From: Halomonas alimentaria
GTDB lineage: Bacteria; Pseudomonadota; Gammaproteobacteria; Pseudomonadales; Halomonadaceae
Length of the DNA: 64,000 nt
Assembly: GCF_009902005.1 (NCBI RefSeq)
Contig: NZ_WUTT01000001.1
Location: forward strand, 2,446,227-2,510,226
Direction of reading: 5' to 3'
A program made the position numbers and the translations under genes. The notes below the pieces were generated by a model. That model was not told where the DNA came from. It searched no databases and saw only the letters and a list, made by a program, of their open reading frames with translations. The number at the start of each line of letters is the position of its first letter. Positions within the stretch are counted from its first letter, which is position 1. Shown here piece by piece: positions 46,787 to 56,183 of this stretch.

Positions 46787-47575
46787 ATGCGCAAGACACT
46801 GCTCGCCACCCTGCTGGCCTCCATCCTGCCCGTCGGCAGCGCCCTGGCCGATGATCACGCCATCAAGGTCGGCACCGTCGCCGGTCCCGAGACCCAGGTG
46901 ATGGAAGTCGCCGCCGAGATCGCCGAGCGCGAGTACGGCCTCGAGGTGGAGATCATCGAGTTCACCGACTACGTGACACCCAACGCCGCACTGGCCGACG
47001 GCAGCCTCGACGCCAACGCCTACCAGCACGAGCCCTACATGCGCTCCATGGTCGAGGACCGCGGCTACGACTTCGCCATCGCCGGCTACACCTTCGTCTA
47101 CCCCATCGGCGCCTACTCCGAGAAATATGACAGCATCGAGGCGCTGCCGGACGGTGCCACCATCGCCCTGCCCAATGACCCCTCCAACGAGGGGCGCGCG
47201 CTTATCCTGATGCACAACCTCGGCATGCTGGAGCTGACCGACCCCGAGAACCTGGAAGCCACGCCGCTGGATATCGCCGCCAACCCGCGCGACTTCGAGT
47301 TCCGCGAGATCGAGGCCGCCCAGCTCCCGCGCGTGCTGCCCGACGTCGATATGGCCTTCATCAACAACACCTTCGCCCAGCCCGCCGGTTTGACCCTGGA
47401 CGACGCCCTGATCAAGGAGGGCCCGGAGTCACCCTACGTCAACCTGATCGCGGTACGCGGCGGTGACGAAGAGCGCGAAGCGATCCAGCAGCTGGTCAAG
47501 TCCTACCAGACCGAAGAGGTCGAGGCCAAGGCCGAGGAGCTGTTCGGTGCCCAGGCGGTGCCCGGCTGGAAGTAA
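46787..47575 (+). CDS. metQ: MetQ, methionine ABC transporter substrate-binding protein
   Basis: 262 residues, NlpA family. Delivers methionine to MetNI. KVGTVAGPETQVMEVAAEIAE, DYVTPNAALADGSLDANAYQHEPYM and FINNTFAQPAGL are typical MetQ segments. The signal peptide (MRKTLLATLLASILPVGSALADD) ends in AxA and has no lipobox Cys, unlike E. coli MetQ, so it is probably a soluble periplasmic protein. Start has a GAAGGAG ribosome site. Confidence 0.95.
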   Translation: MRKTLLATLLASILPVGSALADDHAIKVGTVAGPETQVMEVAAEIAEREYGLEVEIIEFTDYVTPNAALADGSLDANAYQHEPYMRSMVEDRGYDFAIAGYTFVYPIGAYSEKYDSIEALPDGATIALPNDPSNEGRALILMHNLGMLELTDPENLEATPLDIAANPRDFEFREIEAAQLPRVLPDVDMAFINNTFAQPAGLTLDDALIKEGPESPYVNLIAVRGGDEEREAIQQLVKSYQTEEVEAKAEELFGAQAVPGWK

Positions 47576-47592
47576 GGTAACTCGATTGCCTA

Positions 47593-47712
47593 GCGGCAAG
47601 GTGCGCCGGGGGCAAGCCGGAGAGGAGGTCCTACGCCAGGGATGGCGTCGGTAGCGCCCAGGGAGGGGTTCACAGCGCCTCCTCGGCGGTCCGGCGCTCC
47701 GGGGCTTGCCGC
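47593..47712. repeat. Nested 120-bp palindromic element between metQ and msrC
   Basis: Outer arms GCGGCAAG (47593-47600) and CTTGCCGC (47705-47712); inner arms GAGGAGG (47622-47628) and CCTCCTC (47678-47684); inner hairpin ACGCCA-GGGA-TGGCGT (47633-47648), followed by GTAGCGCCCAGGG and GGTTCACAGCGCC. The whole can fold into a long branched stem. No open frame is convincing. It resembles GC-rich intergenic palindromes I remember in halophilic gammaproteobacteria, but copy number cannot be judged here. It could be a mobile palindrome or a structured RNA. Confidence 0.6.
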
Positions 47713-47736
47713 CGGATCAGCACCGACAATGCCAGA

Positions 47737-47758
47737 GGGCCGGCCGCAAGGCCGGCCC
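47737..47758 (+). terminator. Hairpin upstream of msrC
   Basis: GGGCCGGCC (47737-47745), GCAA loop, GGCCGGCCC (47750-47758). A 9-bp stem with stable tetraloop 20 nt before the msrC start. The tail TGCTGTTTC is a weak T tract; likely the end of the metQ transcript. Confidence 0.6.
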
Positions 47759-47778
47759 TGCTGTTTCAAGGAGCCAAG

Positions 47779-48237
47779 ATGACGCCCGACTATTCGCTAC
47801 TCGACCGCCAGCTGGCAGCCCTTCTCGACACCCGCGACTGGCTGACCAACAGCGCCCAGACCTGTGCCTTCATCATGCAGCAGGTCCCCGATCTCAACTG
47901 GGCCGGGTTCTATCTGCAGCGCCAGCCGGAGCTGCTCTCCCTGGGCCCCTTCCAGGGCAAACCGGCCTGCCACCCAATTCCCTTCGCCAAGGGAGTGTGC
48001 GGGGCAGCCGCACGCACACGCTCCACCCAGCGCGTGGATGACGTCCACAGCGTGGCCGACCATATCGCCTGCGACGCCGACTCCAGCGCCGAACTGGTGG
48101 TGCCGGTCGTGGTTGCGGATCGACTGTGGGGCGTGCTGGACCTGGACAGCCCACGCCAGGGGCGTTTCACCGACGAGGACCAGGCGGGCATCGAGGCCCT
48201 GATGGCCACCTTCATCGAACGCACCGACCTCGCCTGA
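47779..48237 (+). CDS. msrC: Free methionine-(R)-sulfoxide reductase (fRMsr, GAF domain)
   Basis: 152 residues, a single GAF domain. Reduces free methionine-R-sulfoxide. Three cysteines, Cys64, Cys74 and Cys98, have exactly the spacing (10 and 24) of the catalytic and resolving cysteines of E. coli fRMsr (84, 94, 118). NWAGFYL and AELVVPVVVADRLWGVLDLDS are typical. Placement after metNIQ suggests uptake of oxidised methionine followed by repair. Confidence 0.93.
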   Translation: MTPDYSLLDRQLAALLDTRDWLTNSAQTCAFIMQQVPDLNWAGFYLQRQPELLSLGPFQGKPACHPIPFAKGVCGAAARTRSTQRVDDVHSVADHIACDADSSAELVVPVVVADRLWGVLDLDSPRQGRFTDEDQAGIEALMATFIERTDLA

Positions 48238-48269
48238 GCCTCGGCAGCCAGGCAGGAGGTACAAAACAA

Positions 48270-48300
48270 ATCGCCCCCGCAGCAGGGCTGCGGGGGCGAT
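48270..48300. terminator. Terminator between msrC and tRNA-Val
   Basis: 14-bp perfect stem ATCGCCCCCGCAGC with its complement, 3-nt loop, followed by TCTGT on the plus strand; on the minus strand TTTGTTTTG follows. Suitable for both msrC and the convergent tRNA gene. Confidence 0.8.
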
Positions 48301-48308
48301 TCTGTATC

Positions 48309-48385
48309 TGGTAGGACCAGGCGGATTTGAACCGCCGACCTCCACGATGTCAACGTGGCGCTCTAACCAACTGAGCTATGGTCCT
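48309..48385 (-). tRNA. tRNA-Val (anticodon GAC)
   Basis: 77 nt on the minus strand including encoded CCA. Acceptor AGGACCA/TGGTCCT, D arm GCTC-AGTTGGTTA-GAGC, anticodon stem CCACG/CGTGG with loop TTGACAT (anticodon GAC), T arm GGCGG-TTCAAAT-CCGCC. All four stems pair perfectly. No integrase or attachment-site repeat is seen next to it. Confidence 0.97.
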
Positions 48386-48509
48386 GAATCTCCGCTGCGA
48401 CAAGACTTCGTCGCGGCAACGGATGCGTATTCTACCCATCCGGCCCGGGAATGCAAGCCCTGATGTCACCCGCCAATGCCGGCGAATCAGCACCTTGAAC
48501 GGTTTCACG

Positions 48510-49994
48510 CTACTCGGTACGCACCCGTTCGATGGCCTCCTTCCAGCCTCCATAGAGGCGCTCGCGTTCTGCCTCGTCCATCTGCGGCGAAAAGCGACGT
48601 TCACAGCGCCACAGCGCGGCGATCTCGTCGAGGTCACGATACCAGCCGAGCCGAAGCCCGGCGAGATAGGCAGCACCCAGGGCCGTCGTCTCCAGCACCG
48701 TGGGGCGGTCCACCGGAACGCCCAGCATGTCGGCGAGGAACTGCATCACCCAGTTGTTGGCCACCATGCCACCATCGACCCTGAGGATGCCCGGCGTGGC
48801 GGACATGTCATCGTCCATGCAGACCTGCAGGTCGCGGCTCTGGTAGCAGACGGCCTGGAGGCCGGCGGCGACGATCTCGGCGATACCGGTATCGCGGGTC
48901 AGGCCGAAGATCGCCCCGCGCGCCTTGGGGTCCCAGTGCGGTGCGCCCAGGCCGGTGAAGGCCGGCACCAGATAGACGCTATGGCCGCTGCGCGTCTGGC
49001 GCGCCAGGGCCTCGGTCTCCGCGGCGTCGGCAAACAGCTGCAGACCGTCGCGCAGCCACTGCACCGTAGCTCCGGCAACGAAGATGCTGCCCTCCATGGC
49101 GTAGGTGGGCTTGCCGTTGAGCCGATAGGCCACCGTGGTCAGCAAGCGGTTGCGCGAGGTCTCGGCGACCTCGCCGGTGTTGACGATCATGAAGCAGCCG
49201 GTGCCGTAGGTGCTCTTGCCCATGCCGGGCGTGAAGCAGGCCTGGCCGACCAGCGCGGCCTGCTGGTCACCGGCCACCCCGGCGATGGGCAACTCCTCTC
49301 CCAGCCAGCGGGCATCGACATGGCCGAAGTCGTCGCTGGAGTCCTTGACCTCGGGCAGCAGGTTTTCCGGGATGTCGAACAAGGCCAGCAGCGCCTCGTC
49401 CCAGCGCTGCTCATGGATATTGAACAGGGCGGTGCGCGAGGCATTGGTGGCATCGGTGGCATGCACCCGACCGCCCGTCAGCCGCCAGATCAGGAAGCTG
49501 TCCACGGTGCCGAAGGCCAGCTCTCCCCGCTCGGCCCGCTCCCGCGCACCCGGGACCTCATCGAGCAGCCAGCCGAGCTTGGTCGCCGAGAAGTAGGGGT
49601 CGATCAGCAGCCCCGTGCGTGACTGGACATCCTCCAGGTGGCCCGCCTCACGCAACTGCCGGCAGGCCTCGTCAGTGCGGCGATCCTGCCAGACGATGGC
49701 GTTGTAGAGCGGCTCGCCGGTCGCCCGGTCCCACAGCACGGTGGTCTCGCGCTGATTGGTGATGCCGACCCCGGCGATCGCCTCCGGAGCGATGCCCGTA
49801 TCGGCGAGCACTTCGCGGCAGGTGGCGAGCACGGACTCCCAGATATCCTCCGGATCATGCTCGATCCAGCCATCGTGGGGAAAGTGCTGAGGGAATTCGC
49901 GCTGCGCCGTGGCCACAGCCTGACCATCACGATCGAAGAGGATGGCGCGGGAACTGGTGGTGCCCTGATCGATAGCGAGCAGATAGTCGGCCAT
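48510..49994 (-). CDS. glpK: Glycerol kinase
   Basis: 494 residues from the ATG at 49994 ([21 protein letters not shown]). FGGY-family ATP:glycerol 3-phosphotransferase. [36 protein letters not shown] and [10 protein letters not shown] are typical. It lacks a nearby glpF. Divergent from glpD across 117 bp. Confidence 0.96.
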   Translation of the reverse strand: MADYLLAIDQGTTSSRAILFDRDGQAVATAQREFPQHFPHDGWIEHDPEDIWESVLATCREVLADTGIAPEAIAGVGITNQRETTVLWDRATGEPLYNAIVWQDRRTDEACRQLREAGHLEDVQSRTGLLIDPYFSATKLGWLLDEVPGARERAERGELAFGTVDSFLIWRLTGGRVHATDATNASRTALFNIHEQRWDEALLALFDIPENLLPEVKDSSDDFGHVDARWLGEELPIAGVAGDQQAALVGQACFTPGMGKSTYGTGCFMIVNTGEVAETSRNRLLTTVAYRLNGKPTYAMEGSIFVAGATVQWLRDGLQLFADAAETEALARQTRSGHSVYLVPAFTGLGAPHWDPKARGAIFGLTRDTGIAEIVAAGLQAVCYQSRDLQVCMDDDMSATPGILRVDGGMVANNWVMQFLADMLGVPVDRPTVLETTALGAAYLAGLRLGWYRDLDEIAALWRCERRFSPQMDEAERERLYGGWKEAIERVRTE

Positions 49995-50111
49995 GCCGGC
50001 TCCTGTTATCACCGTTGACGTATCATTCTACGGTACCCTCGGATGATCCTTACCGCCAGACTCGCGGGGCCCCGCCAGGGGCGGGGCTCCCACCCAGCCA
50101 GGAAAGCCGAC
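49995..50111. promoter_or_regulatory. glpK/glpD divergent intergenic region
   Basis: 117 bp expected to hold both promoters. On the minus strand TAGAAT (50025-50030) is a possible -10 for glpK. On the glpD side is GGGGCCCCGCC...GGCGGGGCTCC (about 50068-50091), a GC-rich hairpin in the leader just before the glpD ribosome site AGGAAAG. I could not identify a GlpR operator. Confidence 0.4.
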
Positions 50112-51608
50112 ATGCAGCAGGCAGACACGACCCAGCCGCTGGACCTGTTCGTGATCGGCGGCGGCATCAATGGCGCCGGGATTGCCAATGATGCCGCCGG
50201 TCGCGGCCTGACGGTCGGCCTGTGCGAACAGGGAGACCTCGCCGGCGCCACCTCCTCGGCCAGCAGCAAGCTGATCCACGGCGGCCTGCGCTACCTGGAA
50301 CACCACGAATTCCGGCTGGTGCGCGAGGCGTTGCGCGAGCGCGAGGTGCTGCTTGCCAAGGCCCCGCACATCATCTGGCCACTGCGCTTCATCCTGCCCT
50401 ACCGCCCCCACCTGCGTCCGGCCTGGATGCTGCGCACCGGCCTGTTCCTCTACGACCATCTCGGCAAGCGTGACAGGCTCCCGGGATCACGCAGGATCCG
50501 GCTCACCCCGGACCTGGGCCTGGCCGCCGACATCACCACCGGCTTCGAGTATTCAGACTGCTGGGTAGATGATGCCCGCCTGGTGGTGCTCAATGCCATC
50601 CAGGCCCGCGACAACGGCGCCGACATCCGTGTCCGCACCCGCTGCATCGGCACCCGAGAAGTCGACGGGCAGTGGGAAGTGGAGCTCGAGGAGGTCGATT
50701 CAGGCCGCCGCCTGTCCCGTCGCTGCCGGACACTGGTCAACGCCGCCGGCCCCTGGGTGGAGCAGGTGGTCCGCCACCAGGCCAGCAGGTCATCGCGGTA
50801 CGGAGTGCGCCTTATCCAGGGCAGCCACCTGATCGTGCCTCGGCTGAACCATGACGAGCGTGCCTATATCCTGCAGAACAGCGACCGGCGCATCGTCTTC
50901 GCGCTGCCCTACGAGGAAGACTTCAGCCTGATCGGCACCACCGACCGTCGCTATCAGGGCGACCCGTCACGCGTCGAGGCGAGTGAGGAGGAGATCGACT
51001 ACCTGCTGTCGGTGGTCAATGCCCACTTCCGCAGCCAGCTCTCCCGGGACGCCGTGATCCACACCTTCTCCGGGGTGCGTCCGCTGTGCGATGACGAATC
51101 GGCCGACCCCTCGGCCATGACGCGGGACTATACCCTCGACCTGGATGCTCGCGGTGCCCCGTTGCTGTCGGTCTTCGGCGGCAAGATCACCACCTACCGC
51201 AAGCTCGCCGAGGCCGCCCTGGCGGCGCTGGCGCCGCACCTGCCGACCATGGGCAAGCCCTGGACCGCCGAGACGCCGCTGCCGGGCGGCGATATCGGTG
51301 ACCCGGCAAGCTACGAGGCTCAGCTGCTCACGAAATACCCATTCCTGGACGCCGCCCAGGCGCGGCGCTTTGCGCGCACCTATGGTTCGCTTTGCCAGAC
51401 GTTTCTCGACGGCAGGGACTCTCAAGCCGCCCTGGGGCTGGCGTTCGGCGCCGGACTGACCGCCGCCGAGGTGGACTACCTCGTCGATCGTGAGTGGGCA
51501 CGCTCCCTCGAGGACATCCTGTGGCGGCGAACCAAGCTGGCACTGCACCTCGACACCGTCGGGGTGCGTCGGCTCAGGGCGTATCTGGACACGCTCACAG
51601 GACAGTGA
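50112..51608 (+). CDS. glpD: Aerobic glycerol-3-phosphate dehydrogenase
   Basis: 498 residues from the ATG at 50112 (MQQADTTQPLDLFVIGGG), AGGAAAG upstream. Membrane-peripheral flavoenzyme passing electrons to ubiquinone. FAD-binding VIGGGINGAGIANDAAGRGL, then SSKLIHGGLRYLE and FSGVRPLCDDE are diagnostic. Its 3' end overlaps the convergent histidine phosphatase gene by 14 nt. Confidence 0.96.
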   Translation: MQQADTTQPLDLFVIGGGINGAGIANDAAGRGLTVGLCEQGDLAGATSSASSKLIHGGLRYLEHHEFRLVREALREREVLLAKAPHIIWPLRFILPYRPHLRPAWMLRTGLFLYDHLGKRDRLPGSRRIRLTPDLGLAADITTGFEYSDCWVDDARLVVLNAIQARDNGADIRVRTRCIGTREVDGQWEVELEEVDSGRRLSRRCRTLVNAAGPWVEQVVRHQASRSSRYGVRLIQGSHLIVPRLNHDERAYILQNSDRRIVFALPYEEDFSLIGTTDRRYQGDPSRVEASEEEIDYLLSVVNAHFRSQLSRDAVIHTFSGVRPLCDDESADPSAMTRDYTLDLDARGAPLLSVFGGKITTYRKLAEAALAALAPHLPTMGKPWTAETPLPGGDIGDPASYEAQLLTKYPFLDAAQARRFARTYGSLCQTFLDGRDSQAALGLAFGAGLTAAEVDYLVDREWARSLEDILWRRTKLALHLDTVGVRRLRAYLDTLTGQ

Positions 51609-52182
51609 TGCTGGCAGGCGTCAGCGACGGCGGCTCGCGATGTCTGTTCAGCTCGCGCCCTTCGAGGGCGGCGAGCAAGATCTGCAGCGGGTCCCCGTGG
51701 CTGACCAGCATTACGGTTTCACCGGCGAGGCGCTCCTCCAGTTCATCGATCACCGCCGTCATGCGGGCCGCCACCTCGACCACGCTCTCGACCCCGGCAT
51801 GGCGATGCGTCGGATCAGCGGCATCCCGTGTCCAGACCTGCGCATAGTGGTCGTCTGTGCGCCCCTCGAAGTCGCCGAAGTATCGTTCCCGAAGCCTCGT
51901 TTCGGCGACGAGCGGAAGCCCGAAGTGACGCGCGATGCGCTCTGCCGTCTCCGTGGTACGACGGAAGTCCGAATGCAGGATTCGCTGGGGGATCGCCCAT
52001 CGCCAGTCGGCCAGCAGCGCATCGAGCTGCTCCCGCCCTCGGCACGAGAGACCATAGCCGGCAATCCCCTGTTCCGGCGAGCTGATGATGACGCCCTGCT
52101 GGTTGGCCTGGCTGTGGCCATGGCGAATCAGCAGATAGCGGTTGTGCCGCCTGCCTGACGCTGCGGGAAACAGGTGGGTCAT
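51595..52182 (-). CDS. Histidine phosphatase (phosphoglycerate mutase-like) family protein
   Basis: 195 residues from the ATG at 52182 (MTHLFPAASGRRHNRYLLIRHG). Catalytic RHG in LIRHGHSQANQQG, with the partner His in VSHGDPLQ and Arg in SDFRRTTETAERIA. The substrate is unknown. The 3' end overlaps glpD by 14 nt, tail to tail. Confidence 0.88.
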   Translation of the reverse strand: MTHLFPAASGRRHNRYLLIRHGHSQANQQGVIISSPEQGIAGYGLSCRGREQLDALLADWRWAIPQRILHSDFRRTTETAERIARHFGLPLVAETRLRERYFGDFEGRTDDHYAQVWTRDAADPTHRHAGVESVVEVAARMTAVIDELEERLAGETVMLVSHGDPLQILLAALEGRELNRHREPPSLTPASITVL

Positions 52183-52291
52183 GGTGCTGGTCGCAATCTC
52201 CGGATTGAACGGGGTATCAGCAGAGCCTGATCGAGCCAACGTAACCTTCTCGAGGTATGCTGGGAGTATCGTCTGCAAGGGAACATGCCTA

Positions 52292-53356
52292 GTGGTCTCC
52301 ATTGCGTCTGCCGTGCTTGCCTTGCTGCTGCTCGGCATCACCCTCGTCGCCAGGCTGCGCGTCACCTGGTGGTGGATTCGCGCTGCCGAATTCCCCCGGG
52401 TACAACTGGCCGCCGCCGCCCTGCTGTTGCTGCCCATCTGCACATTTGCCGACGCCCCCTGGTCTCTGGTTGGCCTTGGGAGCTGCCTGATGGTGATCGC
52501 GATCCAGGTCGTCCATGTACTGCCCTGGACCCCGTTCTGGCCGGTACAGGTCAAGCGTGCCGAGCCGGGACACGAGAGCCGCTGCCTGACGCTGCTGATC
52601 GCCAATGTCCTGACGCCCAACCGCAATGCCCGGGGGCTGATCGCACAGATCCATCAATACCGCCCCGACCTCGTGCTCACCCTGGAGTCCGATGGCTGGT
52701 GGCAGGAGCAACTCGATGGCGCCCTCAACGAGGCGTGGCCCCATGCAATAAGGGTTCCGCTGGACAACCTCTACGGCATGCATCTCTATTCACGCCTGCC
52801 GCTGGTCGACCCCGAGGTCCAGTGGCTGATCCAGGACGATATCCCCTCGTTTCATACCGGCGTTCGCCTGCCTTGCGGCGACGAGATCCGCCTCCACGCC
52901 CTGCACCCACGCCCGCCTGCCCCCGGCGAGAGCGAGGAGTCACTGTGGCGCGACGCCGAGCTGCTGCTGGTGGGCAAGGCGATCCACGACGACCCGGTGC
53001 CAACTCTGGTGGCGGGGGACCTCAACGATGTCGCCTGGTCTCGCACCACACGCCTGTTCTGCCGGGTAAGCGGCATGCTCGACCCACGCCGGGGCCGCGG
53101 CATGTTCAGCACCTTCCACGCCCACTATCCCCTGTTGCGCTGGCCGCTTGACCACGTCTTCGCAAGCGAGCACTTCACCCTGGGAGGCCTGAAGCGACTG
53201 CGCGGCTTCGGCTCTGACCACTTTCCCATCCTGGCCACACTCTGCTTCCGGCCCGCCCGAGCCGACGAGCATGACACCCCAGAGGCGGACGCCGAAGAGC
53301 ACCGCGAGGCCCACAACACGGTCCACGAGGGCAAGGAGCGCGAGCAGCAGGAGTGA
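52292..53356 (+). CDS. Endonuclease/exonuclease/phosphatase-family membrane protein
   Basis: 354 residues if begun at the GTG at 52292 (AAGGGA upstream); an ATG at 52181 in the same frame would overlap the divergent gene. Three membrane helices in the first 90 residues (VLALLLLGITLVARL; LAAAALLLLPICTFA; LVGLGSCLMVIAIQVVHVLP), then an EEP domain: LIANVLTPNRN, LTLESDGWW, VAGDLNDVAWS and SDHFPILATL, the metal and catalytic motifs. Similar to YafD-type proteins. The tail after residue about 325 is acidic and disordered. Role unknown. Confidence 0.8.
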   Translation: MVSIASAVLALLLLGITLVARLRVTWWWIRAAEFPRVQLAAAALLLLPICTFADAPWSLVGLGSCLMVIAIQVVHVLPWTPFWPVQVKRAEPGHESRCLTLLIANVLTPNRNARGLIAQIHQYRPDLVLTLESDGWWQEQLDGALNEAWPHAIRVPLDNLYGMHLYSRLPLVDPEVQWLIQDDIPSFHTGVRLPCGDEIRLHALHPRPPAPGESEESLWRDAELLLVGKAIHDDPVPTLVAGDLNDVAWSRTTRLFCRVSGMLDPRRGRGMFSTFHAHYPLLRWPLDHVFASEHFTLGGLKRLRGFGSDHFPILATLCFRPARADEHDTPEADAEEHREAHNTVHEGKEREQQE

Positions 53357-53359
53357 GCG

Positions 53360-54739
<1,380 letters not shown>

Positions 54740-54840
54740 CGCCTGGCTCCTCATGTCGGCCGCGGTTCTCTCCCCTCACCATGGTGCCGCCCACCCCATT
54801 CGGCAAGGCCCGCGTCACTCGCGGTGCTGCTCGATATCGA

Positions 54841-54882
54841 TGTTGCACTGCACAAGCCGCTCTGCTATTGTGCATCGCAACA
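54841..54882 (+). promoter_or_regulatory. Phasin promoter with paired inverted operator-like sites
   Basis: -35 TTGCAC (54843-54848), 17 bp, -10 TATTGT (54866-54871). TGTTGCACTGCACAA (54841-54855) is repeated in inverted orientation as TTGTGCATCGCAACA (54868-54882), 13 of 15 matching. One copy covers the -35, the other the -10, as expected for a repressor. Phasin genes are commonly repressed by PhaR; whether these are PhaR sites is inferred. GCTCTG/CAGAGC arms flank the second site. Confidence 0.65.
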
Positions 54883-54929
54883 GAGCAGCAACTGCTCCCC
54901 TACACTCAGTGAAACCAGGAGGTTCCACC

Positions 54930-55310
54930 ATGATGAACGCCTTCAACTTCGACACCAAGGCCTTCGACACCAAGCAAGTCGAGTCCATGTTCTTCGCTCC
55001 GGCCCGCGCCTACGCCAACCTGGCGGTGGACTACAGCGAGAAACTGGCCCACGCCCAGCTCGACGCCACCAAGGCCTACACCGACACTGGCCTGGCCCAG
55101 CTGCGCACCCTGATGAACGTCAAGGATGCCGAAGGCCTGCGCTCCTACATGGAAGGTCAGCAGAAGGTCGCCAAGGACCTCGCCGAGCGCATGAAGGGCG
55201 ACGCCGAGAAGGTTGTCTCCCTGCAGCAGGACTTCGTCCAGCAGAGCCAGAAGCTGACCGAGGAGAACGTCAAGCAGGCCCAGGCGACCGCCACCAAGGC
55301 CGCCCAGTAA
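54930..55310 (+). CDS. Phasin family protein
   Basis: 126 residues with AGGAGG 7 nt upstream of ATG-ATG. All helical, no Cys, with Phasin-2-type pattern: FFAPARAYANLAVDYSEKLAHAQLDATKAYTDTGLAQLRTLMNVKD. Phasins coat polyhydroxyalkanoate granules; Halomonads are well known PHA producers. The C terminus is Gln/Lys/Ala-rich. No PHA synthase gene is in the window. High expression is suggested by the ribosome site and terminator. Confidence 0.9.
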   Translation: MMNAFNFDTKAFDTKQVESMFFAPARAYANLAVDYSEKLAHAQLDATKAYTDTGLAQLRTLMNVKDAEGLRSYMEGQQKVAKDLAERMKGDAEKVVSLQQDFVQQSQKLTEENVKQAQATATKAAQ

Positions 55311-55357
55311 GCTTGACCTCGGGGCGCTCCGGCGCCCTGCTCCCCCGGGAGATCCCC

Positions 55358-55387
55358 AAACCGCCGCCCCTTGCAGGGCGGCGGTTT
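55358..55387 (+). terminator. Terminator after the phasin gene
   Basis: AAACCGCCGCCC (55358-55369) with GGGCGGCGGTTT (55376-55387), 6-nt loop, then TCG. 12-bp stem whose 3' arm ends in T residues: intrinsic terminator. Confidence 0.85.
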
Positions 55388-55483
55388 TCGTTGGTAGCGG
55401 CATGCCCTTTGGCCTGGTGTTACGCTACCCTTGGCCGAGGCACGGGGCGCCTGCAGAAATTGAACCGGATAGGGAGGTCAATC

Positions 55484-56035
55484 ATGAAACGCTACTTTCC
55501 CCTCGTCTTCGCGGCACTGGTGCTCGCCGGCTGTGAAGTCGTTCCCCCCGCCCCTACCGAGCGCATCGAGGTCATCGAGCGGGGTGAGACCCAGCGTGAT
55601 GCCCCGCAGGAGACTCGTGAAGCGGAGCGCGACGCCACTGCCTCACGCGCCAAGAGAGAGGTCGCCTATCCCGAGGCCGAGTATGCCAGGCTCGAGAAAC
55701 ACGGCAGTGCGGCGGTCAGCGGGCGCCTGACGCTGAGCGGACGTGCGGTGCCCAATGCCGGCGTCTCGGTGGCGCCGGTGACCAGCTACTCCGCCGAGGC
55801 CGCCGAGAAGGCGCTGGCCGGGGTCGCTGTGGAGCCCGCCGACCCCAGGGCACGGGAGTACACCCACACCACTCGCACCGACGGCAACGGCTACTTCCGT
55901 GTCTCCAACCTGCCCGCCGGAGAGTTCTACGTCTCGGGTGCAGGCCCCGACCCGCAGACCGGCGAACCCAGGGTGGTGATCCGACAGGTCAGCCTGAGCA
56001 AGAGCCAGCAGCTCGAGGTCGACCTCAGCCGCTGA
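55484..56035 (+). CDS. Lipoprotein with carboxypeptidase-regulatory/SdrD-like repeat
   Basis: 183 residues from the ATG at 55484, GGGAGG upstream. Lipobox LAGC at residue 17. A Glu/Arg-rich linker (residues 25-60) is followed by a beta-sandwich-like domain (SAAVSGRLTLSGRAVPNAGVSV...TRTDGNGYFRVSNLPAGEFYVSG), as in CarboxypepD_reg/SdrD-B-like modules. No specific function recognised. Single gene. Confidence 0.78.
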   Translation: MKRYFPLVFAALVLAGCEVVPPAPTERIEVIERGETQRDAPQETREAERDATASRAKREVAYPEAEYARLEKHGSAAVSGRLTLSGRAVPNAGVSVAPVTSYSAEAAEKALAGVAVEPADPRAREYTHTTRTDGNGYFRVSNLPAGEFYVSGAGPDPQTGEPRVVIRQVSLSKSQQLEVDLSR

Positions 56036-56183
56036 CGGTGTGCCGCGGCATGGCGATCGCCCAAAGCAGTGGACCGGCAGGCCGCGGACGCAGACCCGGT
56101 TAGCATTATCTCTGACAGCCTCCTAGGCTTGGAAGCAGCTAGTGCGCTCCACGGGGCTCGTTTGCTGTCACAGGAGGATCCAC

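Noticed and set aside
48309..48385. tRNA-Val as an integration site
   Set aside because: No integrase, no direct repeat of the tRNA 3' end and no composition change downstream.
49995..50111. GlpR operators
   Set aside because: No repeated half-sites resembling known GlpR boxes were found, although regulation is likely.
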